From assembly GCA_019915135.1 (NCBI GenBank), contig JAHLMK010000012.1:806001-870000 (forward strand): a stretch of 64,000 bases of DNA. Direction: 5' to 3'. How positions within the stretch are numbered: position 1 is the first letter of the stretch; each line of letters begins with the position of its first letter. Below the pieces are notes generated by a model. The model saw nothing but the letters and a program-made list of their open reading frames with translations. It ran no database searches and had not been told where the DNA came from. Origin of the DNA: Strobilurus pachycystidiatus. Taxonomy: Eukaryota > Basidiomycota > Agaricomycetes > Agaricales > Physalacriaceae. The position numbers and the translations under genes were made by a program. Positions 32,480 to 44,444 of this stretch are shown here, piece after piece.

Positions 32480-34992
32480 TCATGAAACGACTTTGACCAC
32501 CAGCGTGCCACCATCATCGAAAGGTGCAGTCGAGAAAGCGTTCGGGGTTCGCTCAAACAAGACAAGTCTCTCCTCTCCACCGACATAAGGCCGTATGCCT
32601 CTGTTGACCGCGAGGCGCAGGACAGCACCTATGCTCTCCCTGATATCTTCTCCTTCCCAATCGACATCCTGAGCAATGCTCACCCAGGCGTATCCGACCT
32701 TGCCACCCTCGTGGTTGTACGTGTTCCGAAGCGCCCGCAAACCAGCTTTGAAGTGGGATCCGGCACTGGGTATGATTTTCTCTGGTGTATCGCCAACAAG
32801 CGTCGTGAACTGCCCATGGCTGCTCCTCCTCTTGGTCTTCTTGCTGCCAGAAGTGCCGTTCAAGAGCTTCTGAGACACCTCCCAGATTTCCTTTCCGCCC
32901 ACCGTGTCGAGAATAGCATCGAAAGCATCTCCGTCTTCAACCAATCGTTGGATGACACGGACAACAGCACCACGATCCTCGCCATCATCAAAGACCACTT
33001 CTTCGCCACCCCACTCCCTGACGCGGTCCTCGACGTCCCGCATATAACCTTCTTCGTCTTTGAGACGCGGCATGGCAGCGTGAACGCAGACCCGCCAACC
33101 TCTGTCGACCAGCATTTGCACTGCCATCGCTCCAACGCCGTCGTGTCCTCTCAGAACAAGGACTCGACGCTTTGCATTGCCGGGTTCGTGGTCGTTCGTA
33201 AACCGGCGGACGACACCATCACCCAAGGGGATAATGGAAGTCCCAAAAGCGACCGCAAATGTCCTGACGGCACGGTGCGCCGCGACGCCACACAGCGGCA
33301 GCAGCGCTAATTCATCCGGACTAAGGTTCCCATCCGACAGCGGATGCGGCACCCTGTAAACCCGATGCCGGTCCGCGACTAGAAACTCTTGCAGTGCGCC
33401 AGACTATAAGAACACATCAGTCGGGATGACTTGGAACCAGCGAAGATGATTTACCTTTCTCACATCCAACAAACCAACCACCCATTCGCCCCTTCTAGAA
33501 ATCTCATCTTTGACCTCCCATCCGCACTCCAAAACTCGCCCTACAAAGCTGCGTCCCGGCACGAATCCCGTTGTTTCTGACGATGCCAACCGAAAGTCCG
33601 TCCTATCCACGCCCACACTCCAAACCTGGACCAACACGCCATTTGATGGAATCGACGCCGGAGGAACACGGTAGCTGGTGAAGCCCAGAACATCGCCCTT
33701 GGGTGCCCGCTTGCGATGAAAGAAGCTCCTCCCTCCTCCAACCAGTCCCCGAACGACTTCCACACTAGCCATAGTGGTCTGAGCGATTCCGCTCTTGGTC
33801 AGGTCGATGGCATTGTCGTTTCCGAGGATGCTCAGACGTTTGGTGCTCGTGTTGGAGTTCGAGCCAAATGCGGGAGGTGGGGCTCGAGGGAGTGTTAGCG
33901 AGGTATACCCAGGTGTGCCAGATGAGGGTATAGAGGGACTGTATGGGAAATCAGAAGGTAGACTGCGGGCGCGATAATGGCCAGAAGATGGTCTGGACGA
34001 CGGAGGGGAAGACACGACGCGCGGTCTTGCGGAGGAAGGGTGGAACACGCTGCTTAATGGATTATCGATCGGGCGAGACGTGAATGGTGCGGATTCCTCT
34101 TCCTCAAGTAGGACAGTCATACTCATCATCATGCTCGGTGTGTGTTTCCGGGACCGGGACGACGGGGAAAATGACCGTGAAACGGGTGGCGAACGCATGC
34201 TGGAAGACCGGGGAATGTGGGCGCCAGAGGGTCTTGTCCTTGACGGGCGCGTTGTGATTTGGGCGCCCGAGGAACGGCCAGGTTTTGGTGTTTCGCTGGA
34301 ACGCAGCAGGCTGTGGTCGTGCGGAATGTTCAGCCATTGTGAATCCTGTGCCCAGCCATCGAGTCGTGGCTCAGAAGAACGGTGTCTGTGCTTGTAGAAG
34401 GATTCAGTGTGACCGGACTCTGAAGACATTGGGGTAGTGATTCCGGTAGACGGGGAAGAATCTTCGGAGAACAGGGAGTGGCCGTCGAAAGATGCAGATT
34501 CGACAGACGTGGAAGACGTGGATGGCCATGTGCGAGTGAAGGGTCTACTGCCAGGCTCCGGGAACGTGTCTGGCGGTGCCGATAGGGGCACGACGTCCTT
34601 GTTGGATACCATGGATACTCGCGGTGAAGAGTTGGGCGTGTAGAAGATATCGTCGGAATCGCTGTCGTCGCTGTCGTCGTCGTCGTCATTAACTCTCTCT
34701 TCTACGACGATTGATGGTACAATGGGAAGCGCGGTGTCATCATACTCGTTAGATTTTCTGAAAATAGTCTAGCATGCGAATCAGCGTCATTTCTGACTTT
34801 CGTGAGAGTGAAAAGGGCGGTTACCGTTTCGCCGTAATGTGGTATGCTTTGAGCGTCTCCACTTGCACCAGGCTCAGTGCGGAGTGCACGTAGTAGTTGT
34901 TTCTTCTGTGAGAAGTATTGCTTTTCTGGGGGCAATGAATAGGTCTGCGACGGACGTCCGAGGAGAGTCTGCAGCAGTGTTGGCTTCGCCAT
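32480..34992 (-). CDS. Oxidoreductase-like protein (MDR/quinone-reductase fold) with long disordered N-terminus
   Basis: ATG at 34990-34992, three exons. The first 450 or so residues are mostly low complexity: an Asp-rich run (VNDDDDDSDDSDSDDIFY) and long Ser/Pro/Arg stretches. Then comes an MDR-like part: a GroES-like segment (DVLGFTSYRVPPASIPSNGV, LVQVWSVGVDRTDFRLAS, FVGRVLECGWEV) and a Rossmann segment (RRVLVLRGHDGVGAMAVQML, GGEEVVFDD, FDAILDTVGGKEIW). No catalytic zinc ligands are seen, as in quinone-reductase-type members. The glycine motif is GHDGVGAMA, a variant of the usual AxxGxG pattern. Substrate unknown. The fusion could suggest a scaffold rather than a metabolic enzyme. Confidence 0.8.
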
Positions 34993-36249
34993 GCCCGCAG
35001 CGAAAATGCCAGTGGTCGCCAGCGCTGAACTCGAGTCGGGGTCGTTGTTGACGGCAACAAAATGGTAAACGATGGAGAAGGGTAAAAGGGCGAGTGGAGA
35101 AACATCGATGTCATCGTGACCGGTCTTCGATCAGCTCCCGATCAAGATTTGCCAGGATTTGCGTGAAGATACTTTATTTGACTTGCAGTACCCTCATCAT
35201 GCCTGCAGTTCTACCTTTGCATTTGAGTACACCCAGCAAGCCCGACAGGGCTATACGAATATTGGACCGCGTCAGGAACCTGGGCCTACTCGTGTCAAGG
35301 GCACGACTCGGAACGGAGACGGGTTCGTCTGTGTATACTTACGAGAACACTACGTACTTTGCTCGTTTACTGGCCTGCACTCCACTACTGCATTCGTTGC
35401 TCTCAAGTGAATGGGTGTCAATATTGGGCTGCTCTCCTGATCACTCGTAAGTACTCTGGTCAGTGCATTCACGACTTGCCGGGCTAGTGTCGGGTAGTAG
35501 TACACCTGGACTGCAAATTGAATGAATCTTTCGCTCAATTCCGACGAAGTGACGTTGGCGTTTCTTTGCAGTTGCTCTGGCCCACCCAATGTCGGCGCTT
35601 GGCGTCCCGCGTCCAGTATCCCACCAGCCCGAGATCCGTCACCCAGTCCGATGAACAGTGAACATCTATGTTCTACCACTAAAAGTTCACGAATCAAGAC
35701 TCCACACTCAGAGCCAGATCTTCAGATTTTCAATGTTAGAGGTTATACACTTTGACCTGAGTTTCGAGATTCTTGATTCGGCTCTTGACAGAAGGCTGAC
35801 CACCCCCGGCTTGGTGCGCCTCGGCCGTCGAGACTCGGGACTCGGGAGTCGTTCCAGTGGAGTGCTAACCTTTAACCTGGTACAGTGGTACCTACTGCCA
35901 CTGTCAATGGCCCAATGCCGTATGGCATAAACCAGGGCTCGTCCCCAGTGTCGTGGCGTCGCCCAAAACTTGAGTCTTGAAAGTCAACTGTTCACGTCGC
36001 CACGAACGCAAACTTGGGCAATGAGAAAAAGATGTTTCTGTCCCGGTGGGTCTCTCCCCGGTAAATTACCAGGTATCGTTCGAAACTAAGAGTCAGAGGT
36101 CGGAAGGAGGTTCGAAACCTGTCACATGATACGTGATCGGGCCTCCCAATTTGGCGTCCGTATTTTCCTCAGTTCAATCTTGCTCGATCTTCGTCGTTCA
36201 ACTTCGTCCTCAACGCGAAAGATTGGCGGGGGCCCGCTGCAGCAAAAAG
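34993..36249. other. Intergenic stretch with no recognised gene
   Basis: Holds the promoter of the oxidoreductase-like gene at the left. Plus-strand open frames at 35159-35410 and 35094-35450 begin at non-ATG or poorly supported codons and show no domain. Nothing further can be claimed. Confidence 0.45.
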
Positions 36250-36336
36250 TGGGGAAACCCGGGATTGAACCGGGGACCTCCAGAACCAGAATAATTAGGC
36301 TTCAGTCTGTTGCTCTCCCAGCTGAGCTATTCCCCC
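36250..36336 (-). tRNA. tRNA-Phe (GAA) with a 14-nt intron
   Basis: The minus-strand sequence folds as a tRNA: acceptor GGGGGAA/TTTCCCC, D-arm GCTC...GAGC, anticodon loop CTGAAG (anticodon GAA), T-arm CCCGG TTCAATC CCGGG, discriminator A. After the purine at position 37 there are 14 extra bases (CCTAATTATTCTGG), the normal place for a tRNA intron. The 27-43 pair of the anticodon stem is A-G as I read it, while the other four pairs are good. Box A (TAGCTCAGCTGG) and box B (GGTTCAATCCC) are present. No CCA is encoded. Confidence 0.88.
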
Positions 36337-36618
36337 ATGAAATGAGCGCGTTGTTTATGGTTATGTACCGTTTGAATTGTCAAATAGTCACGTAGAATCT
36401 CGAACCGTAGTTCCTTTGAACTGTAGGAGTGCCGACTGACGTCGGCAGACCCTTTACTCGAGGGAGAGGGCAATGAGAGGCTGAAGAAAGGTACGGCAAC
36501 TTGAATGTATACCAGGTTGTATTAAATGAATGTGTCTCTGTGCTTCGGTGTAATTAACTTGCAAGCTGCCTCTCAAGTTCACTCTGAGTTTATCATTGGC
36601 TAGTACGTTCACGAGTTG

Positions 36619-36985
36619 AAGCTCTACGAGCTCGAGGCTTCACCGCAAGATCTACGGTGAAGATCTAGGCGGGCTCTACGAAAGATTCAACTTGTCATTA
36701 TATCGTGACAAAGTGTGACTACCAAATTCTGGCCTGGCCTTTAGGTTTTTGGTTCGATGTTTCGTTCGACAGTGGCGTACGCTATCTTTAATCTTACTTC
36801 AATCACTTACCCAATTCTCATGTACTGATGGTGTAACAGTAATGGAAGAATTACAAAGTCGCGGGAACACAATATCACTCAATATCATGCCGTGACAACA
36901 AGCGTGATCATTTTGCTCTGAACCTTTCGTATAGTCTGCGTACATCTTCACCGTAGATCTTGCGCTAGAGCCTCGTAGAGCCTCA
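36619..36985. repeat. Imperfect inverted repeat, arms about 70 bp, in AT-rich spacer
   Basis: The left arm (about 36619-36690) and right arm (about 36919-36985) are reverse complements over a core CGCAAGATCTACGGTGAAGA, with flanking GCTCTACGAG and TACGAAAG parts and a few mismatches and gaps. About 230 bp lie between. It could form a large hairpin or be the ends of a worn non-autonomous transposon. I see no clear target duplication and no coding frame. Confidence 0.65.
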
Positions 36986-37504
36986 GTTTTGAACGTAGCT
37001 AAGTTATTGTGATACATCCTACCAGTATCTTATTGCAAGATTTATACCAAAGATGCGATCGGCCTTGTCAAAGAGTTTGCGTCGTTCTCAAAATATGCGG
37101 CCAAGTCGGAAGCTGCGTAGAGATTGCTTTTGGGTGGTCAAACAACGAGGCGGTGAATAGTTGAGCGCGCGAAACTTAACATACCTTAGCTTCATCCACT
37201 ATGTCTTGATGTTCAGATTGGTTGACTAGTACTAAGTTATGTGATTCTGTGGCGTGGCGCGGCACAGTGATAAAAACATTGTGCAATGCTCTGCAGTAAG
37301 TTTGCAGCTATGAAGACAGAGCGACGGAAATTGTGCCAACTATGCAAACAGAAAAGCCCTTGACCAGCAAGGCAATCCGGGCAAGTTGTTCTTGGTTTAC
37401 TTCGCGCCGTGGTATAAAGCATTACAGTAATCTACGGAAACACACGGAGTTACAACATTCAGCTATCCCACACCTCACACACCTAAATAACACAACAGGC
37501 CACA

Positions 37505-39249
<1,745 letters not shown>

Positions 39250-39849
39250 CGCGTCTGCTTATCTTTGGAGGAAGCGATAAGGATTGCAGTTCGGGGTTGG
39301 GGTGAATCGATTTCTTCCGCGTGATCGGGTGGTCGTCAGGCAGCTGGCCAGTGCAGTATTAGAGATTCAAAAATCGATTAATTTATGTTCTGTAAGCGGC
39401 GTGAGGGTATATGTCGGTGGATGGTCGTCGGCAAGGCGCAAAAGTCTAGGACTAGGTTCAATGCCCTCCACGTGATTGGACAGCCGGATCATTGCCTGAT
39501 CGATAAGTCCTTTCCAATCTCCCGGAACTTGCCGTCTGGCCCTCCTCTGACAAAATGACAGTAGTTCTTATCCCACACGGTCTCATGGCTAGCCAGCTGT
39601 TCAATTCAGGATTTCGTATGGATGCCTGTGTCAATTTTTACATTTGGCCCTTGCCTGTCAATACACATTATCGGTCAACGGAACGCCGAGACCGTACTCT
39701 TTTCCCGGCGAGGTCAACCTAGAACCACCTCCATCTCACTTGTCGAAAAGACGTCTGCCCCGGTCGCCAACGAGTCTACCAACATCTCCAACCGTGATTT
39801 GCCCAAATTGGATTCCTACCAACACGTCAATCCATAGCTCATATCTTGA
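39250..39849. other. Intergenic stretch between SRPK gene and RSA3
   Basis: The left part is the SRPK promoter. The right part has two overlapping plus-strand open frames near 39622-39853 (one includes QYTLSVNGTPRPYSFPGEVN) without a recognised domain, ending inside the RSA3 3' region. I do not call a gene. Confidence 0.4.
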
Positions 39850-40275
39850 CTAGAGGCCACGCACCTTTCTCAGCTCATCCAGATCCTCTCTGAACCCATC
39901 AGCAACAGAGGCCATCCAGAATTTTCGGAATTTCAGGTTCAGCGCCGTCTCCGCGCCAGGCTCACTTTTGTCGGGTATAAAGGAAGGTATGTGGGCCGGG
40001 GGAGGCGACGGCGAGCGCACCGGTCTGCTCTTTATCTCTTTCGGCTGTGCAGTGTTTTGCGGCGGCACATCAGAGTCAGAATCCGACTCTGAGCTCGACG
40101 AGGAAGAGTCTGAGGAGGACTCATGATCGACAGGGACTTTTTGCGGAAGGACTTTTGGTTGCTCGACTTCGGATTCCGAGTCGGAGGATGACGATGACGA
40201 GGAAGATTCAGAGGCGGCGCGTCTTTTGCGTTTGCGGTTTCGACGTTTGGGCGCAGCTGGCTTGGCAGCAGGCAT
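39850..40275 (-). CDS. RSA3: Ribosome assembly protein 3 (Rsa3)
   Basis: Nucleolar factor for 60S subunit assembly in fungi. Single exon of 141 residues from ATG 40273-40275. The N-terminus is basic (KRRNRKRKRRAA), followed by two Ser/Asp/Glu runs (SSSSSSSSDSESE and SSSESDSDSD), as in yeast Rsa3. The conserved C-terminal block reads LNLKFRKFWMASVADGFRED then LDELRKVRGL. The C-terminal match is what fixes the family; the rest is low complexity. Confidence 0.88.
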   Translation of the reverse strand: MPAAKPAAPKRRNRKRKRRAASESSSSSSSSDSESEVEQPKVLPQKVPVDHESSSDSSSSSSESDSDSDVPPQNTAQPKEIKSRPVRSPSPPPAHIPSFIPDKSEPGAETALNLKFRKFWMASVADGFREDLDELRKVRGL

Positions 40276-41687
40276 GATGGTGGTAGAGGTCGAAGTAGTA
40301 ATTTTAAGCTTTAGTTGCCGGTTTGGTCACCGCATCTTAACTTGGAACACTCACCTTCGCGAAGTCGACTGTGTTCCTTTTCCAGCAAACCTCAGGGTCT
40401 CACCTTAAGCAGAGCGTCGCTCCTGTCGTGCTCTCGTCTTTGTCACTTCATGTGTCTGCCTTTCGACGTCTGAAAGAGCTTCAGGATTATCACACTTTCA
40501 TTGGGCTTACGGTACGCGAACGACAATGATGTTATCTATTATTATTGCCATGTTCAACAAAGCACCTCACCACTACTCAATCTAATGGCCTGGCTAATCT
40601 CTTACGACCGACACGGCGATGCAACAAGCCGCTGCGGGATGTCGGCGGCGGTCTGGTGGCGGCTTCATCAAAATCTTCTAACTTCTGAAGAGATTCGACT
40701 CCAATAGACCTGTTGCTACACCGCTCGACTGTACTTCGTCGCTTGCCTTATCTTGCTGCTACTCTGAGCTGATCCCGTTCAGACTTCAGGCTTTTCGCCA
40801 ACCGCTACAAGTCACCGTACTATAGAAGCACTATGATCTCAGGACTGGTCCCTTTTGCTTTCTTTCTATAGCAGATTACTCCCTTGTTGTATTGCGGCTG
40901 CATGAAGCAATCCAACGTTCGTTTCATGCTTGATAATAGGCTGTCAATCAATCAATCTATCGCAGCGCCGGTACTGATATCAGACCGCTATTCGCCCGCT
41001 CGTACGACGAGGCATTCATGATTCTAATCACCATCCAGTATATGTGCCCTCGAATGGCTCTTTATCGTCCCCCTCAAGTGACTCCGGCGCAGAGGTCCGT
41101 CGCCTTCTTGAGATTCTTACACTCATACTTCGCTGGTCATTTTCCGTAGTGTTAAGCTTTTTCTGAGTCTCCGTGTTGAACGACAATGCATAGCGCTCAA
41201 GCTTCCTCATCTTCGCCACGTTCGTCCAAAATTATACTGTTTTGTACCTCCCTCTCACAATGCTGAGAAATGATTGACATTCACGCCGCCGGTGATCTGC
41301 CGTTTGTGTTACAAATGTCGCTGCGAAGAGTCCAGTCCATGAACGTGCTCTGTCCATGATCGCAGTTCATTTCCTAGGTCAGAAGACCTCCACGGACGCG
41401 GGGGAGTACACGAACAACCAACACGAACCATTCGTGACCCGATCGCACATGATGTCGACATCATGGCATCCCCGCAAAGCAAAGCGAACGATCAACGAAT
41501 CCTCGACAAACATCACCGCTGCCAGACAGACATATCATCCATAAAACATAATATTATATAAGGCCTTGTCACGGTGGGAGAAAGAATTTTGGGTGATAAC
41601 TGTACACTATCCACATGATTAAAAAAGAGCCTTGAGTCTACAGCCTGTTGCACAATTGGGATAATGAGATTAATGGGAGAACAAATG
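40276..41687. other. Intergenic stretch with no recognised gene
   Basis: The left edge holds the RSA3 promoter. A basic minus-strand frame at 41028-41219 starts with ATG (AKMRKLERYALSFNTETQKK) but has no known domain and no support from neighbours. AT-rich sequence with poly-A-like runs near 41550-41640 fits the 3' region of the cyclin gene. Confidence 0.45.
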
Positions 41688-42692
41688 TCAGGGTGTTCGA
41701 TCCCCCTTCCAAGACTCGGGCGTTGGTCTGGTGAAAGAGTCCTCTGAGGCGATGCTGCAGGAGTCCTCCGATCGTGGGGGTCTAATGGTGGGTTCGTCGT
41801 CTGTAGTCCAGCCCTCCTCTGTCTCTGTCTCGATCTCTGATTCACAGTCGTTGGTCGAGAACAGAAGGAGCTGTTTGGCGTAACGCTCCATCTCATCTTG
41901 GTGTATGACGAGCCGGAAGTCGTTTAGAAGGAGGAATTGGAGTTCGAGTTGGTTCAGCTCTGCTTGGGGGAGGCCGCCGACCTATGATAGATACATGAGC
42001 CGAGCAGTAAATGACTCATGGATGAGAGGTTTCACCTTGGCGTATCGAGAGTTGGTGTAAAAGACGTCGCTGAAGAACTTGCTTGCCACCGTGACCCCGG
42101 CAATCACAAGGCGGTGTATGTTGTACGAGTCAATGACGAAGGCCCTGCCCGTTAGCTTGCTCATCCTATCAAAGTAGACGAGCAATGCCAGGAAAACCTC
42201 ATTGGTTGTCGGACAGTATTTGAGGATCCGTAGAAGGTATGCCTCTAGCGAGATCGTGGGCACATTGCGTGCATGGAATGTGAGGGTGCTGGAAGGGTTG
42301 GAGAGGGAGTTGAGTGAAGCCGTGGTGAGGCCGGACGGGAAGGGCGTTTGCGAGGGAGTCGATTGTGATGTATCTTTAAGAGCGTCGTTGGTGGCTGCGA
42401 TCTGGGTAAGCAAGGACGCAAGGAGCCTGAGCAGCTCGGTCGACGGGTAGCTGTGGATGTCAAATGACGGCGGCTCGGGTGGGGGAGGCGGCGGCGGTGA
42501 TGGTGCGCGCCGGAATATAGGAGGTGGAGGTGGTAAACGGCTGCTCGACGACGACGGCGCTGCCGACGACGATGAGGAGGAGGACGACGTGGTGCTTCGT
42601 GACGGCGTGTGCCGTCTATGGGGACGTGATGGTGGTGGTGGTGGTCGGTGAACGTCGGGCGAAGGCGCGGGGTGTACGAGCGCGGCGAGCAT
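41688..42692 (-). CDS. Pho80/Pcl-type cyclin
   Basis: Regulatory partner of a Pho85-type cyclin-dependent kinase. Two exons. ATG at 42690-42692; the open frame continues upstream only from a GTG. The first about 90 residues are Pro/Ser-rich. The cyclin box follows: LLRLLASLLTQIAATNDALK, FHARNVPTISLEAYLLRILK, VFLALLVYFDRMSKLTGRAF, NIHRLVIAGVTVASKFFSDV, FYTNSRYAKVGG. After the intron (about 41983-42037) come LPQAELNQLELQFLLLNDFR and an acidic tail. The VYFDRM and ASKFFSD...N.RYAKVGG signatures are diagnostic for the group. Which process it controls (phosphate, glycogen or cell cycle) cannot be told. Confidence 0.92.
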
Positions 42693-44444
42693 GTCGGGAA
42701 TTTGGAAGAGACTTAAGCAGTTGTGGTCACGTTCTGTCACAGCATCTCCGCTTTGTCACACCGTGCTCCTCGTTCTTGGCACCTGGTGCGCACTGTGCTC
42801 CGATGAAGTCGTTGACACCGAAATGACGCCAAGATAGGCCACAAACGTGGCGCAGGTGACGACGAGCGGTTAGACTATCCTAGGTTGGTGAAACAGATCA
42901 AGCTCGCACGTTGTACTTCCCACGTTTTCATTTCTCGACGGAACAGAGCGCCCACAACCGTACACATCCGAGACGGATTCATCAATATGCCGCCGCTTTG
43001 TCTATAAATATCAGAACCCGATGTCTGTCCATGTCGGCTTCTTTTCATGCCCGTGTCGGGGAAGACGGGATTGTGTGTCTTCTGGTCTATCTGGAAGGAG
43101 CCGAAACACATCGAGGCGCACATCGGAAGTAATGTTGAAACTCCCAGGCTCAGATATTGAACGTTGTATAGCTATATGCATGCTCGGTTGATTCTATAGG
43201 CAATCTTGCTGCCTATTGCTGCCCCACTGGTCGTTCAAAAGCGGCGGTAACTCAATTCCATGCCATCCGGAGGACTCGGAATGGACGGATTTCGCTGCAC
43301 GGTAACCTGGAGGATACCAGTCCGGCTACACCGACATACTGGTGCCACACAACATTGTAGATCAACGCATATATCCGCTGACAGCTTATTTGCAGCCACA
43401 ATCGTCGAATGGATCGCATAGAGCACTCGAATCGGAATGAAAGTCGATAGTCGGCCTTGATGCGGCTACTACAGTATATGACATCGATACAATGGAGCGG
43501 AAAGGCTGTTATGAGTGTGGATAGCCATTACCTCGACCATGGTGCCCAAGGGTTTGGTAAATTGGCCCGAAGTCTGGCTGTAAAAACCTCAAAGAAGAGT
43601 GCCATCGGAGAATTGAATATCAGGGCCAGCAAGAAGTTGGGCCCACAACCTTCATCGGCTGGCTGGTCTCTGCGCTGACAAGCCGCTTCACGGGCACAGC
43701 CAGTTGACATTTTGTATACACGAGAAGTGCATCCATCATAACTCTGGGAGACGCTGGGAGTTAAGGTTGCTCAAGTCAGCTAGGGCTCGATACCAGGGAA
43801 AAAACCAATAAGAGACAAAAGCCTATACGCTGTGGTAAATGCCTCCAATCAGAGATATGTGTGTCTTCAGTCTTCCTGGGCAAATTGCCAACTGGATAGC
43901 ATGACAGGTCGGTTCCTTCAAGCCCATGAATCGTCTAGAGAGTGTGCTATCGTTGCCGGAGACGCGACACCGACACGCGCGAAAGATATATGTGACATCT
44001 TCGCAAGGCAAATTATCGCTCATGGGCATCCACTGTGATGCGTAGATGGCACTGCTAGCGCAGTTCTTCGACTTGCAGCGAACCTCAAGACTGTTTTAGA
44101 GGGCGACGTTGTCCAGGCTGAGCAATGTAGAGCCCAAGGGAAGTCAGAAAGCGAACATGGTCAGAGTTTTAGTTCTTTGGCACTGGCAGCCGCTCTGTAA
44201 ATGGCAGTGGAAGATTGAGATCAAGAGGGAGGAGTCCAGTCACGCGTGACACGAATGAGATCGCGTTTGACCACGTGATGATACTTTTCTTGAACCCGAC
44301 CACGAAGTAGACAAGGCAGAGTCCCAGACAACGACGAGCACGACGGCGGTGGATCCCAGAAATAGCTTTTGGCGTCACTGAATATCAGAGGTGTGTCCTC
44401 TGCGCAAGTATCATCTTGGTGTCGTTGAAAGAAGAATAGGCGCG
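42693..44444. other. Intergenic stretch with no recognised gene
   Basis: About 1.75 kb between the divergent cyclin and nucleoporin genes, so it holds both promoters. Short opposing open frames at 42875-43123, 43457-43678 and 43823-44038 show no domain. No repeats were noticed. Confidence 0.5.

Noticed and set aside
36126..36395. Plus-strand open frame over the tRNA
   Set aside because: It is an accidental frame antisense to tRNA-Phe.
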